Origin: Bifidobacterium ramosum
Lineage (GTDB): Bacteria > Actinomycetota > Actinomycetes > Actinomycetales > Bifidobacteriaceae
DNA: 64,000 nt
NCBI RefSeq assembly: GCF_009299505.1
Contig: NZ_WBSM01000003.1
Coordinates: 213,828-277,827, forward strand
Direction: 5' to 3'
Both the position numbers and the translations under genes were made by a program. Positions within the stretch are counted from its first letter, which is position 1; every line of letters starts with the position of its first letter. Positions 25,441 through 35,867 of this stretch are shown here, in pieces. The notes under the pieces were generated by a model that searched no databases, was not told the origin of the DNA, and saw only the letters and a program-made list of their open reading frames with translations.

Positions 25441-26541
25441 ATGACATCACGCCCATCATCCGTCGACCCACAATCGTCCGGCACCGGCCGGCAACCGGCC
25501 GCCGCCACTCACAAGCCGTCCGCCGGCCATGTCATCTCGTCGCGCGCGACGACGGTCGGCCTGTGCGCGATCCTGCTGTGGAGCATGATGACCGGCCTCG
25601 TGCGCGTGGTCGCCGACGCGTTCGGCGCGACGCTCGGCTCGGCGCTGATCTACACGGTCGGCGTCGTGCTGCTCATGATCTTTCACCGTCCCGCGCCCCT
25701 GCGCGAATATCCGCGACGGTATCTGCTGATCGGCGGACTGCTGTTCGTGTTCTACGAATCGTCGATTTCGCTGTCGATCGGCCTGGCCAGCACGGCCGCG
25801 TCGTCGGTCGAAGTGAGTCTGGTGAATTACCTGTGGCCGACGATGATGGTGCTGCTGACGGCCGCCGTGTTTCCGACCGTGCGGCGACGCAGCGTTGCGA
25901 CGGATCGCCGCGACATCACCGCGACTGCCAACGATGGCAGCATCGTCAACGACAGCAACGACAGCACACGTACCGCCAGCGCACGACCCAGCCGACTGCG
26001 TTCCGTCCTGCGCGTGCTGCCCGGCGCGATCGTGGCGACCGCCGGCGTGGTGCTGGCGGTCGGCGGCAACAGCGGACTGGACTGGGGATTGGCCGCGCAG
26101 CATATCGCCGCGAACCCGCTGCCGTACCTGCTCGCGTTCGCCGGCGCGTCCGCGTGGTCGGTGTACGCGGTGTTCACGCCCGCACTGGCGGACGGCAAGG
26201 ACGGCACATCCGTGTTCTTCCCGTTCGTGGCGGCGGCGTTGTGGATCATCCACTTCGCGTCGGGCGAAGGATGGCCGGACACCGTCCCGTCGATCTGGGG
26301 ATGGCTGGCCGTGCTCGGCGCGGCGGCGGCGATTGCGGGCGGCTACGCATGCTGGGGGCACGGCATCCTGCACGGCAGCATGCGCACGTTGGCAATGGCG
26401 AGCTACGCCGCGCCGGTCCTGTCCACCGCCGCGAGCGCGGTCCTGCTCGGCCTCGCGCTGTCGCTGCCGTTCTGGTGCGGCGCGCTCCTCGTCGCCGCCG
26501 GATCCATCCTCAACTGGTGGATCTCCTCCCGCCGTCGATAA
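25441..26541 (+). CDS. yddG: YddG-like aromatic amino acid/metabolite exporter (DMT family)
   Basis: 366 aa from ATG 25441, preceded by AAGGA; in-frame upstream sequence translates repeat DNA. Ten membrane spans. Segments parallel E. coli YddG closely: CAILLWSMMTGLVR, SSVEVSLVNYLWPTMMVL, LPYLLAFAGASAWSVY and GYACWGHGILHGSM. A hydrophilic insert of about 40 residues (residues ~140-185) follows the VEVSLVNYLWP helix and is longer than in E. coli YddG. Aromatic amino acid export is the family role; substrate here is not proven. Confidence 0.8.
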   Translation: MTSRPSSVDPQSSGTGRQPAAATHKPSAGHVISSRATTVGLCAILLWSMMTGLVRVVADAFGATLGSALIYTVGVVLLMIFHRPAPLREYPRRYLLIGGLLFVFYESSISLSIGLASTAASSVEVSLVNYLWPTMMVLLTAAVFPTVRRRSVATDRRDITATANDGSIVNDSNDSTRTASARPSRLRSVLRVLPGAIVATAGVVLAVGGNSGLDWGLAAQHIAANPLPYLLAFAGASAWSVYAVFTPALADGKDGTSVFFPFVAAALWIIHFASGEGWPDTVPSIWGWLAVLGAAAAIAGGYACWGHGILHGSMRTLAMASYAAPVLSTAASAVLLGLALSLPFWCGALLVAAGSILNWWISSRRR

Positions 26542-26554
26542 CCCAACCCCTCGC

Positions 26555-26666
26555 GTGGCAGAAAACACTCGCTGACGCACCCGTCAGCGAGTGAAAACCG
26601 CCACTCACTCGACCTCGTGGCGGAAAACGCTCGCTCAGCGGCCGCTCAGCGAGCGTTTTCCGCCAC
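26555..26666. repeat. Hairpin family 2: two copies after yddG
   Basis: 26555-26604 is an imperfect copy with the same internal loop as those at 25.3 kb. 26617-26666 is a nearly perfect stem with GTGGCGGAAAACGCTCGCT arms. They lie 14 bp and 76 bp after the yddG stop and probably act as terminators. Confidence 0.7.
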
Positions 26667-26696
26667 ACAACAGGCAACCAACCACCTCACTCGCCA

Positions 26697-26814
26697 CTTG
26701 CCATACTTCATAAAAGCTGCATGAGATTGCATGCCATACTTCATAAAATGATTACGAAGTTAATATATAATATTCATAACTATTTTATGAAGTTACAGCA
26801 GGAGGCGAGATCAT
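26697..26814 (+). promoter_or_regulatory. AT-rich promoter with repeated TACTTCATAAAA motifs
   Basis: GCCATACTTCATAAAA appears at about 26700-26715 and again at 26732-26747, and TATTTTATGAAGTTA, the same core inverted, at 26781-26795. A TATAAT box is at 26766-26771 and AGGAGG at 26800-26805. The arrangement looks like a multi-site operator around one promoter, and its base composition is far from that of neighbouring gaps. Confidence 0.65.
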
Positions 26815-28179
26815 ATGACCACACACCATCGTCCTGACTACCCGTCACTTGTCCGGGAAATGCGCGAATACCACTTCCCGACCCCCATTCGCCGAACTCC
26901 AATCATTGACGATCTGCCGGCACCAGCCATGTTCAACCTCGTCCACATCCTCACCGGCATGCGTCGATGTGGCAAGACGTTTCATCTGTTTCAGCTCATC
27001 AACGATCTACTGGATTCCGGCGTCCCACGCGATCGTATCTTCTATTTCAACTTCGCCGACGAACGTCTGCAACCGATGCCGGACGACGCACTCGACCAAG
27101 TCATCACCGAATTCTGGAGGCAATGCCCCGAATCACGGACAGACGGCACCTATCTATTTCTTGACGAAGTCCAGGAGGCCGAACACTGGCAGGGTTTCTG
27201 CCAACGGCTCTCCGAGCACGAAACCGTGACCTTGGTCATCACCGGTTCATCGTCCAAATTATCGAGCGAAGAGATATCGACCAATTTCCGAGGCCGCTCA
27301 TATTCGCACGAAGTGCTTCCCCTGTCCTTCCGCGAATATTGCGACTTCCATCATATTGACGCACCGGACGCGAATTCCGACTCGTTCTCGCCACAAACCG
27401 TCACCGAGATGGAGTCCGCATTCGACCGCTATCTCATCGACGGCGGGTTCCCCGGCGTTCAGTCGTTGCCTCCAGCCGGTCGCATCGACATGCTGCAAAG
27501 TTACATGCGTGACGTCGTCGCACGTGACGTAGCAGAACGGCTAGGCCGCGGCGATATCATACTGGCAAACCAAATCGCCCTGTTCGCGCTACGCAACACC
27601 GGATGTGAGATGTCCGTTAGCAAACTCACCGCGCAACTCGAGCAGGTCGGATACAAACTGTACTGGAACAAGGCGAGACGCATCCTTGATCTGCTTGAGC
27701 AGGCGTTTCTGTGCTATGAGGTCAACGAATACACCACGTCACTCAAACCGGACAGCACCGCAGTACCGAAGATCTACGCGGAGGATCCCGGCCTAGTGTA
27801 TGCGGTATCGCGAGCCAACCAGCAGGACATCGGCAAACGGCTAGAGACAGCCGTATATCTTGAGCTGCGTCGACGCCAGTCCGGCCACCGCACCGATTTC
27901 ATCACTTCACTGACGCTGCCCACCTCCAAACAGGAAAAAGTAGATTTCCTTATCGGCGACGCACTTGGCGCGGAACCGTATAGCGCCATGCAAGTCACCG
28001 TAAATATGGACAGTTCCAAGACCCGTGCACGAGAAATCACTGCGCTTGAGCGGTCTATGAAACGCATGCCGGGCATCGAAAGCACCATCATCTCTCTACG
28101 CGAAAGCGGCATCGAGCACACCGACAACGGCCCCATCCGCGTCATTCCCGCATGGCAATGGGCGTTACGTCAGCAGTAA
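26815..28179 (+). CDS. AAA ATPase with DUF4143 C-terminal domain
   Basis: 454 aa. The N-terminal part has a Walker A variant (ILTGMRRCGKTFHLFQL), a Walker B (GTYLFLDEVQEAEHW) and a sensor-like ITGSSSKL. The central and C-terminal part matches the DUF4143 family, with a winged-helix-like region and a nuclease-like VDFLIGD segment. Such proteins are widespread, often acquired horizontally, and of uncertain function. The gene stands alone with an excellent AGGAGG site and an AT-rich, operator-dense promoter. Its G+C appears lower than that of its neighbours, which suggests transfer. Confidence 0.8.
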   Translation: MTTHHRPDYPSLVREMREYHFPTPIRRTPIIDDLPAPAMFNLVHILTGMRRCGKTFHLFQLINDLLDSGVPRDRIFYFNFADERLQPMPDDALDQVITEFWRQCPESRTDGTYLFLDEVQEAEHWQGFCQRLSEHETVTLVITGSSSKLSSEEISTNFRGRSYSHEVLPLSFREYCDFHHIDAPDANSDSFSPQTVTEMESAFDRYLIDGGFPGVQSLPPAGRIDMLQSYMRDVVARDVAERLGRGDIILANQIALFALRNTGCEMSVSKLTAQLEQVGYKLYWNKARRILDLLEQAFLCYEVNEYTTSLKPDSTAVPKIYAEDPGLVYAVSRANQQDIGKRLETAVYLELRRRQSGHRTDFITSLTLPTSKQEKVDFLIGDALGAEPYSAMQVTVNMDSSKTRAREITALERSMKRMPGIESTIISLRESGIEHTDNGPIRVIPAWQWALRQQ

Positions 28180-28220
28180 CGCCGCAAACAGCGCATGCAA
28201 CGCCGCGACGTGCGCCCCAC

Positions 28221-29909
28221 TCACCGCTTTTTGCGGCGCTTGAAGTTGATGTCGAACACGATCCACACGGACAGCACGAACGCGACAACGTACCCCATGA
28301 ATCCGACCACCGGAATGCCGAAGATGATCGGCTTCATGCCGGCGTAATACACGATCGACGACCCGACGAACAGACCGACCACGATCAACGCCATCGTGAG
28401 CCGGTTCACCATGTCGGAAAGCTTGTTCATCGGCTCCTCGGCGCCGATCAGCTCCATGTTGACGCGCAGCTGCCCGCGCGTGAGCATGCGCGCCGCGGTC
28501 TTCGACTCGGACAGCGCGCTGAGCAGCCCGTGCAGCGCCTGATGCCCTTCGACGCCGAGCGATTCGAGCTCGTCGCGAGCCGCCTGTTTCGGCGATTTGC
28601 TGGTCGCGATGTGCTTCGAAATGATCTCGATCATGTTCACGTCGGGAATGAACTCGTCAAGCAGCCCTTCGAGCGTCACGAGCGCGCGCCCGACCGTCGT
28701 AACCGTGCTCGGCACTTCGATCCCGTGCCGCTGCGCAAGCTGCGTAAGCGCGGTGATGAACGCGGCGATGTCGAGTTCGGACAAGTCGACCGTGCCGTAT
28801 TCGGCGACGATCGTGTCGAGGTCGGCGAGCAGCGCGGGATAGTCCTCGGGATTGTTGGCCGATCCGGCGAACCGCAGCAGCCCGTCCGCAAGCGCGGGCG
28901 TGTCCTGTTTGGCGACGGCGAAGATCATCTGTTTCATGACCTGCCGCGTCTTCATGTTGAGCCGGCCGGTCATGCCGAGGTCGAGGAGGACGATCTGCCC
29001 GCCGGAGATCATGATGTTGCCGGGGTGCGGGTCGGCGTGGAAGAAGCCGTCGTCGAGGACCTGCGTGGCATAGTTGTCGACGAGTTTGGTGCCGATTTCC
29101 TTGAGATCGTAACCGGCGGCGATGAGTTTGTCGGGGCGGGAAACGGAGATGCCCTCGACGTAGTCCATGACGACAACGTGTTCAGTGCACAGGTCCATGT
29201 ACGGCTTGGGGCAGTCCATGTACTTGTACGGCTCGCAGAATCGTTTGAATTCGGCGAGATTGCGCGCCTCGACGAGGAAGTCGGTTTCCGATTCGAACGT
29301 GTCCCAGAGTTCTTCGACGACGCCGCCGAGGTCGACGACCTGTGCGGTGGAGACGACTTTGGTGGCGACTTTGGCGATCGATCGCATGATCGACACGTCC
29401 TGCGCCATGGTTTCGCGCACGCCGGGACGCTGGACTTTGACGGCGACGTCTTCGCCGGTGATGAGCGTGGCGCGGTGGACCTGCGCGAGCGAGGCGGATC
29501 CGAGCGGCGTCGCGTCGATGTGGTCGAAGATCTCTTCGACCGGACGGCCGTATTCGTGCGACAGCGTCTCCAGTACCATCTCGTATGGCATCGGGTCGGC
29601 GTCGGCGCGCAGTTTGGCGAGTTCGTCACAGAATGATTGCGGCAGCATCTCCGATCGCATCGACAGGATCTGTCCGACCTTGACGAACGTCGGGCCGAGC
29701 GCTTCGAACATCAGGCGCATTTTGACCGGAGTCAGGCCGTGCGCGACGTCGAATTGGCGTGCGATGCCGGCGATCTGCGCGAGACGTTTGATCTTGCCGC
29801 GGCGGGTCAGATGGTAGCGCTCGGAAAAGGCGTCACGACGCGGGCCGAACAGGTCGAGGGTCTCCCCCGGCCATTCGGCCTGCGCGTTCGTGGTGGTGCC
29901 GTCTGCCAA
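28221..29909 (-). CDS. ABC1/UbiB-family atypical kinase-like membrane protein
   Basis: 562 aa. Family motifs are present: the KxGQ motif (FVKVGQILSMR), PLGSASLAQVH in place of the nucleotide-binding loop, VAVKVQRPGV with the conserved Lys, FFHADPHPGNIM and LLDLGMTG. Two C-terminal membrane spans (about residues 500-550) end in a basic tail. The start is TTG at 29907-29909; no ATG fits. It lies four bases after the stop of the phasin-like gene and is probably co-transcribed with it. In other bacteria UbiB homologues support isoprenoid quinone or lipid handling; its role in a fermentative organism is unclear. Confidence 0.85.
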   Translation of the reverse strand: MADGTTTNAQAEWPGETLDLFGPRRDAFSERYHLTRRGKIKRLAQIAGIARQFDVAHGLTPVKMRLMFEALGPTFVKVGQILSMRSEMLPQSFCDELAKLRADADPMPYEMVLETLSHEYGRPVEEIFDHIDATPLGSASLAQVHRATLITGEDVAVKVQRPGVRETMAQDVSIMRSIAKVATKVVSTAQVVDLGGVVEELWDTFESETDFLVEARNLAEFKRFCEPYKYMDCPKPYMDLCTEHVVVMDYVEGISVSRPDKLIAAGYDLKEIGTKLVDNYATQVLDDGFFHADPHPGNIMISGGQIVLLDLGMTGRLNMKTRQVMKQMIFAVAKQDTPALADGLLRFAGSANNPEDYPALLADLDTIVAEYGTVDLSELDIAAFITALTQLAQRHGIEVPSTVTTVGRALVTLEGLLDEFIPDVNMIEIISKHIATSKSPKQAARDELESLGVEGHQALHGLLSALSESKTAARMLTRGQLRVNMELIGAEEPMNKLSDMVNRLTMALIVVGLFVGSSIVYYAGMKPIIFGIPVVGFMGYVVAFVLSVWIVFDINFKRRKKR

Positions 29910-29913
29910 TGGG

Positions 29914-30144
29914 CTACTCGGCCTTGGTCTCGGTGGATTCGTCCTTCTTGGCGGACTCCTCCTTGACCTCGGCGGCCTTGCGCTTGAGTTCGGTGTTCAG
30001 GGCCTTGCCCTGCTCCACCGTCAGTTCGCCCTTCTTGACGAGATCGTCGACGATCTCCTGGCTCTTTTCCACCGTGGTGGCAAGAGCGCCGACGCCTGCG
30101 AGAAACACCTTGCGCAGGCCGTCACCGAAATCGAAATCAGCCAT
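29914..30144 (-). CDS. Small phasin-like helical protein
   Basis: 76 aa, highly charged. It has a short amphipathic start (DGLRKVFLAGVGALATTVEK), a helical middle with VDDLVKKGELTVEQGK, and a Lys/Glu-rich tail. This resembles the small PhaF/phasin-like proteins (COG3937) that often precede ABC1 kinases. AAGGAGG precedes the ATG. It may associate with membranes or with the downstream UbiB-like protein. Confidence 0.7.
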   Translation of the reverse strand: MADFDFGDGLRKVFLAGVGALATTVEKSQEIVDDLVKKGELTVEQGKALNTELKRKAAEVKEESAKKDESTETKAE

Positions 30145-30269
30145 GATACGCCTCCTTGTCGCGCTGTATGGTCACGTTCCAGCCTACTCCACTTTTGTTC
30201 GCGGACGCACGATGTTCTTTACGGACGTATCGCTTCGGTCCAACATACTGTCTCCCACTCTCCCTCTCC

Positions 30270-30509
30270 AACGGACATACAGCCGATTGGGGCAGGCAAA
30301 TCGGCCGTATGTCCGTTGAGGGGATCTTGCCACATCACCAACAACGAGAACACGGCCTATACCGCTAACGGACATACGGCCGATTCCCGGTACGCAATCG
30401 GCTGCATGCCCGCTGAGGGGGCCTCGCCACATCACCAATAACGAGAACGAGTCCTATATTACAAACGGACATACAGCCGATTCTGGTGCGTAATCGGCTG
30501 TATGTCCGT
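30270..30509. repeat. Palindrome family 1 as a 97 bp direct tandem repeat
   Basis: Hairpins start at 30270, 30367 and 30464, exactly 97 bp apart. The two spacers are homologous (both contain GCCACATCACCAA and AACGAGAAC), so the unit is hairpin plus spacer. The middle copy is degraded (GGCTGCATGCCCGCT right arm). The gap 30145-30539 has no gene. Confidence 0.85.
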
Positions 30510-30539
30510 CATTAGGGGAAAGGAATGGTGCGTTGCGGC

Positions 30540-31214
30540 TTACGCGGCGACGCGCTGGCGCACGTAGCCGTCGAGCGTATCGGCGGTGACGCCGGCGTAC
30601 GACGTGATCGACGCGAACTGCGGGCCCTGCGACGTGTCGGTCTGGATGTATCCCGTCTGCGCGATCGTGGTCGCACCGGACGCGGCGGCGGACGTGAGCC
30701 CGCTCATCGAATCCTCGAGCGCCACGCAATATTGCATGTCTTCGGGCGCGATGTCCAGTAGTTTGCCGGCCGCCAGGTACGGTGCCGGCGACGGCTTCTT
30801 CTCGACGTCGTCATCACCGCAGACGAATCCGGCGAACGCGCCTTCCGGCGCCTGATCGACCAGGTTCTGCGCAAGGTGACGCGGCGACGTCGTGACCAGC
30901 ACGGACGGAATGCCCGCCGCGACCAGCGACTTGAGCACGTCGGTCACGCCGTCGATCCACGGCATGTGTTCGGCCTCGGCCTTCGCCACGTAGTCGATCA
31001 TGCCCTTGCCGATCTCTTCGACCGACAGCTGGCAGCCATGCTCGACCATGCGCTGCGCGACCTGCGGCACCGGCGTACCGGAGCCTTGCCACGCCAGTTC
31101 CTTGTCCCAGTATCCGCCGTGCGCGGCGGCGATCGTCAGTTCGCTGTCGTGCCAGTACGGCTCGGAGTCGATCAGCGTGCCATCCATATCCCAGAACACG
31201 GCCTTGAGCATCAT
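30540..31214 (-). CDS. HAD-superfamily hydrolase (phosphatase/phosphoglucomutase-like)
   Basis: 224 aa. Motif I is WDMDGTLIDSE, motif II VLVTTSP, motif III Lys in DVEKKPSPAPY, motif IV ALEDSMSGLTSA. The helical cap domain after motif I places it among subclass I HAD enzymes acting on small phosphorylated sugars. Two ATG codons in tandem occur at the start (31212-31214 and 31209-31211), with AAGGCGG upstream. It stands alone between two repeat clusters. The exact substrate cannot be told. Confidence 0.85.
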   Translation of the reverse strand: MMLKAVFWDMDGTLIDSEPYWHDSELTIAAAHGGYWDKELAWQGSGTPVPQVAQRMVEHGCQLSVEEIGKGMIDYVAKAEAEHMPWIDGVTDVLKSLVAAGIPSVLVTTSPRHLAQNLVDQAPEGAFAGFVCGDDDVEKKPSPAPYLAAGKLLDIAPEDMQYCVALEDSMSGLTSAAASGATTIAQTGYIQTDTSQGPQFASITSYAGVTADTLDGYVRQRVAA

Positions 31215-31355
31215 CGCGGGTCCGCCTTTCTTTATTGTTGTGTCCGCTGCGGTGTTATCGGTTCTATCTCATCAAAACTCGAGGACGAACGCCACCGCGA
31301 CCATGTCGTTTTCGTCCACGCCCGTTGCGGTATCATCCCCAACCCCTCTCCCCTT

Positions 31356-31646
31356 AACGGACAACCAGCCGATAAGACCGCGAAATCGGCTGTATGTCCG
31401 TTAGGGGAATAGGACACAGACGTCAGAAACCGTCCCTTCGGACTCATCCCCCACTCCTTCCAACCTCCTAACCTCCCAACCTCCCTAACGGACATACAGC
31501 CGATTTCCACCTCACAATCGGCTGTATGTCCGTTGAGAAGACAGTGGATGACGACCCACCGCCCCGCCCCCTCCTCATCATCCTCTCGCCTTTCCCTTCA
31601 ACGGACAACCAGCCGATTTCGCGGCCCAATCGGCTGGTTGTCCGTT
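31356..31646. repeat. Palindrome family 1, cluster of three (31356-31402, 31487-31534, 31600-31646)
   Basis: The third copy has ACAACCAG/CTGGTTGT in both arms where the common form has ACATACAG/CTGTATGT, a compensated change. The first has the variant only in its left arm. The loops of the first and third are largely reverse complements. The cluster occupies the gap between the HAD gene and the dnaK promoter. Confidence 0.85.
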
Positions 31647-31728
31647 GGGGAGGAGGCAAGGAGAAGCGGGGAGAAAACACGTCGCGAAAAAATTATGAAG
31701 AAGCGGGAATAAAAGTTTGCAAACAAAA

Positions 31729-31749
31729 GTTGAGTGGTGTAGGCTCAAG
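31729..31749. promoter_or_regulatory. HAIR operator (HspR binding site) upstream of dnaK
   Basis: GTTGAGT-N7-GCTCAAG matches the HAIR consensus CTTGAGT-N7-ACTCAAG at six of seven positions in each arm. It lies about 135 bp before the dnaK start. A further half-site, CTTGAGC, is at 31836-31842. With hspR at the end of the same cluster, autoregulated heat-shock control is expected. Confidence 0.8.
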
Positions 31750-31882
31750 TTTTGGAAAACAAAACAGAGCGTCATCCTCGAGACGAGGGTGCCGGGCCGG
31801 CGACCGTGACCGATCGCAGACCCGATCATCCGAAACTTGAGCAAGTAACGTACAACGAACACACTCAACAAAGGAGCACATT

Positions 31883-33772
<1,890 letters not shown>

Positions 33773-33783
33773 GGTTCCGTCCG

Positions 33784-34506
33784 ATGGCTGAGTTCAACAA
33801 GGACGATTACCTGAACGACCTGCCGGACGTGGACGACGTGGCTGCTGGTGCGGCTGCGTCGGCCGCGGCCGGCTCGGCCGACTCTACGACGGGTGATGCG
33901 GCGAAGGCCAAGCAGCCGTCCCAGGCCCAGGATTCTTCGGCTTCGTCTTCGTCTTCGGCCGAGGGTGCGGGAAGCGCGGCGGAGAGCAAGACCGCCGAGA
34001 ATGAGACGCCGGCCGGGGCATCCGAAGCGTCTAAGGACGCCGACGCCGCCAAGTCCGGCGACGACACCCTCACGCCGCTTGGCAAGGCCAAGAAGGAGGC
34101 CGCCGACTATCTCGAGGCCCTGCAGCGTGAACGCGCGGAGTTCATCAACTACCGCAACCGCACGCAGAAGGAGCAGGAGCGCTTCCGTCAGCACGGCATC
34201 ATCGACGTGCTGACCGCGCTGCTGCCGGCCCTCGACGACATCGACCGCATCCGCGAGCACAGCGAGATGGACGATTCGTTCAAGGCCGTGGCCGCGAAGA
34301 TCGACAAGGCGTTCGAGAAGTTCGGCGTCGAGAAGTTCGGCGAGAAGGGCGAGGAGTTCGACCCCACCAAGCACGAGGCGATCCTGCACAAGCCGGACGA
34401 TGCGGCCGAGAAGGACACCGTCGACACCGTGGTGGAAGCCGGCTATCGCATCGGCGATCGCGTCATCCGCGCCGCCCGCGTGGTCGTCGCCTCCCCCAAG
34501 AACTGA
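33784..34506 (+). CDS. grpE: Nucleotide exchange factor GrpE
   Basis: 240 aa. A long disordered Ala/Ser/Asp-rich N-terminus (about 95 residues) precedes the coiled-coil (LEALQRERAEFINYRNRT) and the beta-domain (EFDPTKHEAIL, VVEAGYRIGDRVIRAARVVV). It starts 11 bp after the dnaK stop and is clearly co-transcribed with it. It exchanges ADP for ATP on DnaK. Confidence 0.95.
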   Translation: MAEFNKDDYLNDLPDVDDVAAGAAASAAAGSADSTTGDAAKAKQPSQAQDSSASSSSSAEGAGSAAESKTAENETPAGASEASKDADAAKSGDDTLTPLGKAKKEAADYLEALQRERAEFINYRNRTQKEQERFRQHGIIDVLTALLPALDDIDRIREHSEMDDSFKAVAAKIDKAFEKFGVEKFGEKGEEFDPTKHEAILHKPDDAAEKDTVDTVVEAGYRIGDRVIRAARVVVASPKN

Positions 34507-34523
34507 TTTCCCCAAAAATGGTT

Positions 34524-34677
34524 TGTGGAAGTCGGTCATTGACTAACGCCAATCCGACTTTCCACAGACACAAGGTGCGCGAATAACGAGCGTGGGATGG
34601 CGATGTGTGTTGCCCGACCGTATGACTTGGCCGAGCGGCCCGGAGCGTGTCGGGCAACATACATCGCCGTCCCACGC
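34524..34677. repeat. Two hairpins between grpE and dnaJ, one with 29 bp arms
   Basis: TGTGGAAGTCGG at 34524-34535 pairs with 34554-34566 with one bulged base. A much larger inverted repeat has arms 34590-34618 and 34649-34677 (29 bp each, two or three mismatches) around a 30-base loop. The 213 bp gap is unusually long for this operon; the stems could attenuate or terminate, uncoupling dnaJ from dnaK-grpE. Confidence 0.7.
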
Positions 34678-34719
34678 GGTCGCCGCATCTCTTATTCCAT
34701 ACGTAGAAAGGAGACATGA

Positions 34720-35751
34720 ATGGCTGAGAATGAATGGCTGAGCAAAGACTTCTACAAAGTCCTTGGTGTCTCCAAGGACGCCAGCGAGGCCGACATCACC
34801 AAGGCCTATCGCAAGCTGGCCCGCAAATACCATCCTGATCTGAACAAGACCAAGGAGGCCGAGGAGAAGTTCAAGGACATCTCCGAGGCATACGACGTAC
34901 TCAACAACAAGGAAACCCGCCAAAAGTACGATGCGATTCGCCAGTTCGGCATGGGCGGCGCGCGTTTCGCCGGCGGCGCCGGTAATGGCGGATTCGACGC
35001 GTCCGGTTTCTCCGACGTCTTCGGCTCGATGTTCGGCAACGGCAACGGCGGCAACATCCGCTTCTCCACGAGCGGCGGCGGCCCGACCAATCTCAACGAC
35101 ATCTTCTCGATGTTCGGCGGGGCGGCAGGGCCCGGCGCCGGCGGTCGCGGCGGCTTCGGTCAGCAGGGCAGCCCGTATGGCCAGTATGCGCAGTACGAGT
35201 CCGCACCTGAACCGGAGAACGGCGAGGACCGCACCTCGAAGATCAAGCTGACGTTCCGTCAGGCCGTGAAGGGCGCCACCGTGTCGCTGAGCGTCGACGG
35301 CAAGAAGTTCAAGACGCATATCCCGGCCGGCGTGAAGGATGGGCAGAAGATCCGTCTCGGCGGCAAGGGCAAGCCCGGTCGCAACGGCGGCAAGCCGGGC
35401 GATCTGTACCTGCACGTGAGCGTTGCGGCCGATCCGAAGTTCACGATGAGCGGCCATGATCTGGTGACCGATCTTCCGGTGACCGTCGGCGAGGCCGTGA
35501 CCGGCGCGAAGGTCGAGCTCAAGGACATCGACGGTAATCCGGTGACGTTCAAGGTGCCGGCCGGTTCGTCCAGCGGCACGGAAGTGCATGTCGCCGGCAA
35601 GGGCGTGAAGAACGGCAATGCGTTCGGCGATCTGATCGGACGCGTGCAGATTCACGTGCCGGCCAAGCCGGGTCTTGGCGTGAAGCATGCGGCGAAGGAG
35701 TTCGACAAGGCGTCGGGTGACTTCGCGGCCGAGCTGGCCGCGCAGCGGTGA
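34720..35751 (+). CDS. dnaJ: DnaJ-type co-chaperone without zinc finger
   Basis: 343 aa. The J domain is complete with the HPD motif ([10 protein letters not shown]), followed by a Gly/Phe-rich linker and two beta-barrel substrate-binding domains. The four CxxCxGxG zinc repeats of type I DnaJ are absent, so this is a type II (CbpA/DnaJ1-like) protein. AAAGGAG precedes the ATG. Together with the DnaK and GrpE proteins it forms the inducible Hsp70 system. Confidence 0.93.
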   Translation: MAENEWLSKDFYKVLGVSKDASEADITKAYRKLARKYHPDLNKTKEAEEKFKDISEAYDVLNNKETRQKYDAIRQFGMGGARFAGGAGNGGFDASGFSDVFGSMFGNGNGGNIRFSTSGGGPTNLNDIFSMFGGAAGPGAGGRGGFGQQGSPYGQYAQYESAPEPENGEDRTSKIKLTFRQAVKGATVSLSVDGKKFKTHIPAGVKDGQKIRLGGKGKPGRNGGKPGDLYLHVSVAADPKFTMSGHDLVTDLPVTVGEAVTGAKVELKDIDGNPVTFKVPAGSSSGTEVHVAGKGVKNGNAFGDLIGRVQIHVPAKPGLGVKHAAKEFDKASGDFAAELAAQR

Positions 35752-35767
35752 TTTCGGCTGGTCTTTC

Positions 35768-35801
35768 GTGACCGGAGGCGTCCGCTTCCGGTCACGTTTT
35801 T
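35768..35801 (+). terminator. Rho-independent terminator after dnaJ
   Basis: GTGACCGGA...TCCGGTCAC stem followed by GTTTTTC. It starts 16 bp after the dnaJ stop and lies before hspR, so hspR may have its own promoter or rely on read-through. Confidence 0.8.
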
Positions 35802-35867
35802 CGTTGCGTATCGATTGGCGACCGTCGCGGACGACGGCCGCCTTTGTAGTACAGGAGATGAGTGCAG

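Noticed and set aside
30156-30368. Small frames containing NGHTADW / TDIQPI peptides, also at 8.2, 31.4, 39.1, 46.9 and 54.4 kb
   Set aside because: They are chance translations of the family 1 palindrome in different frames.
31836-31870. Second complete HAIR site near the dnaK start
   Set aside because: CTTGAGC is followed by an ACTCAAC-like sequence much farther away than seven bases, so only a half-site can be claimed.
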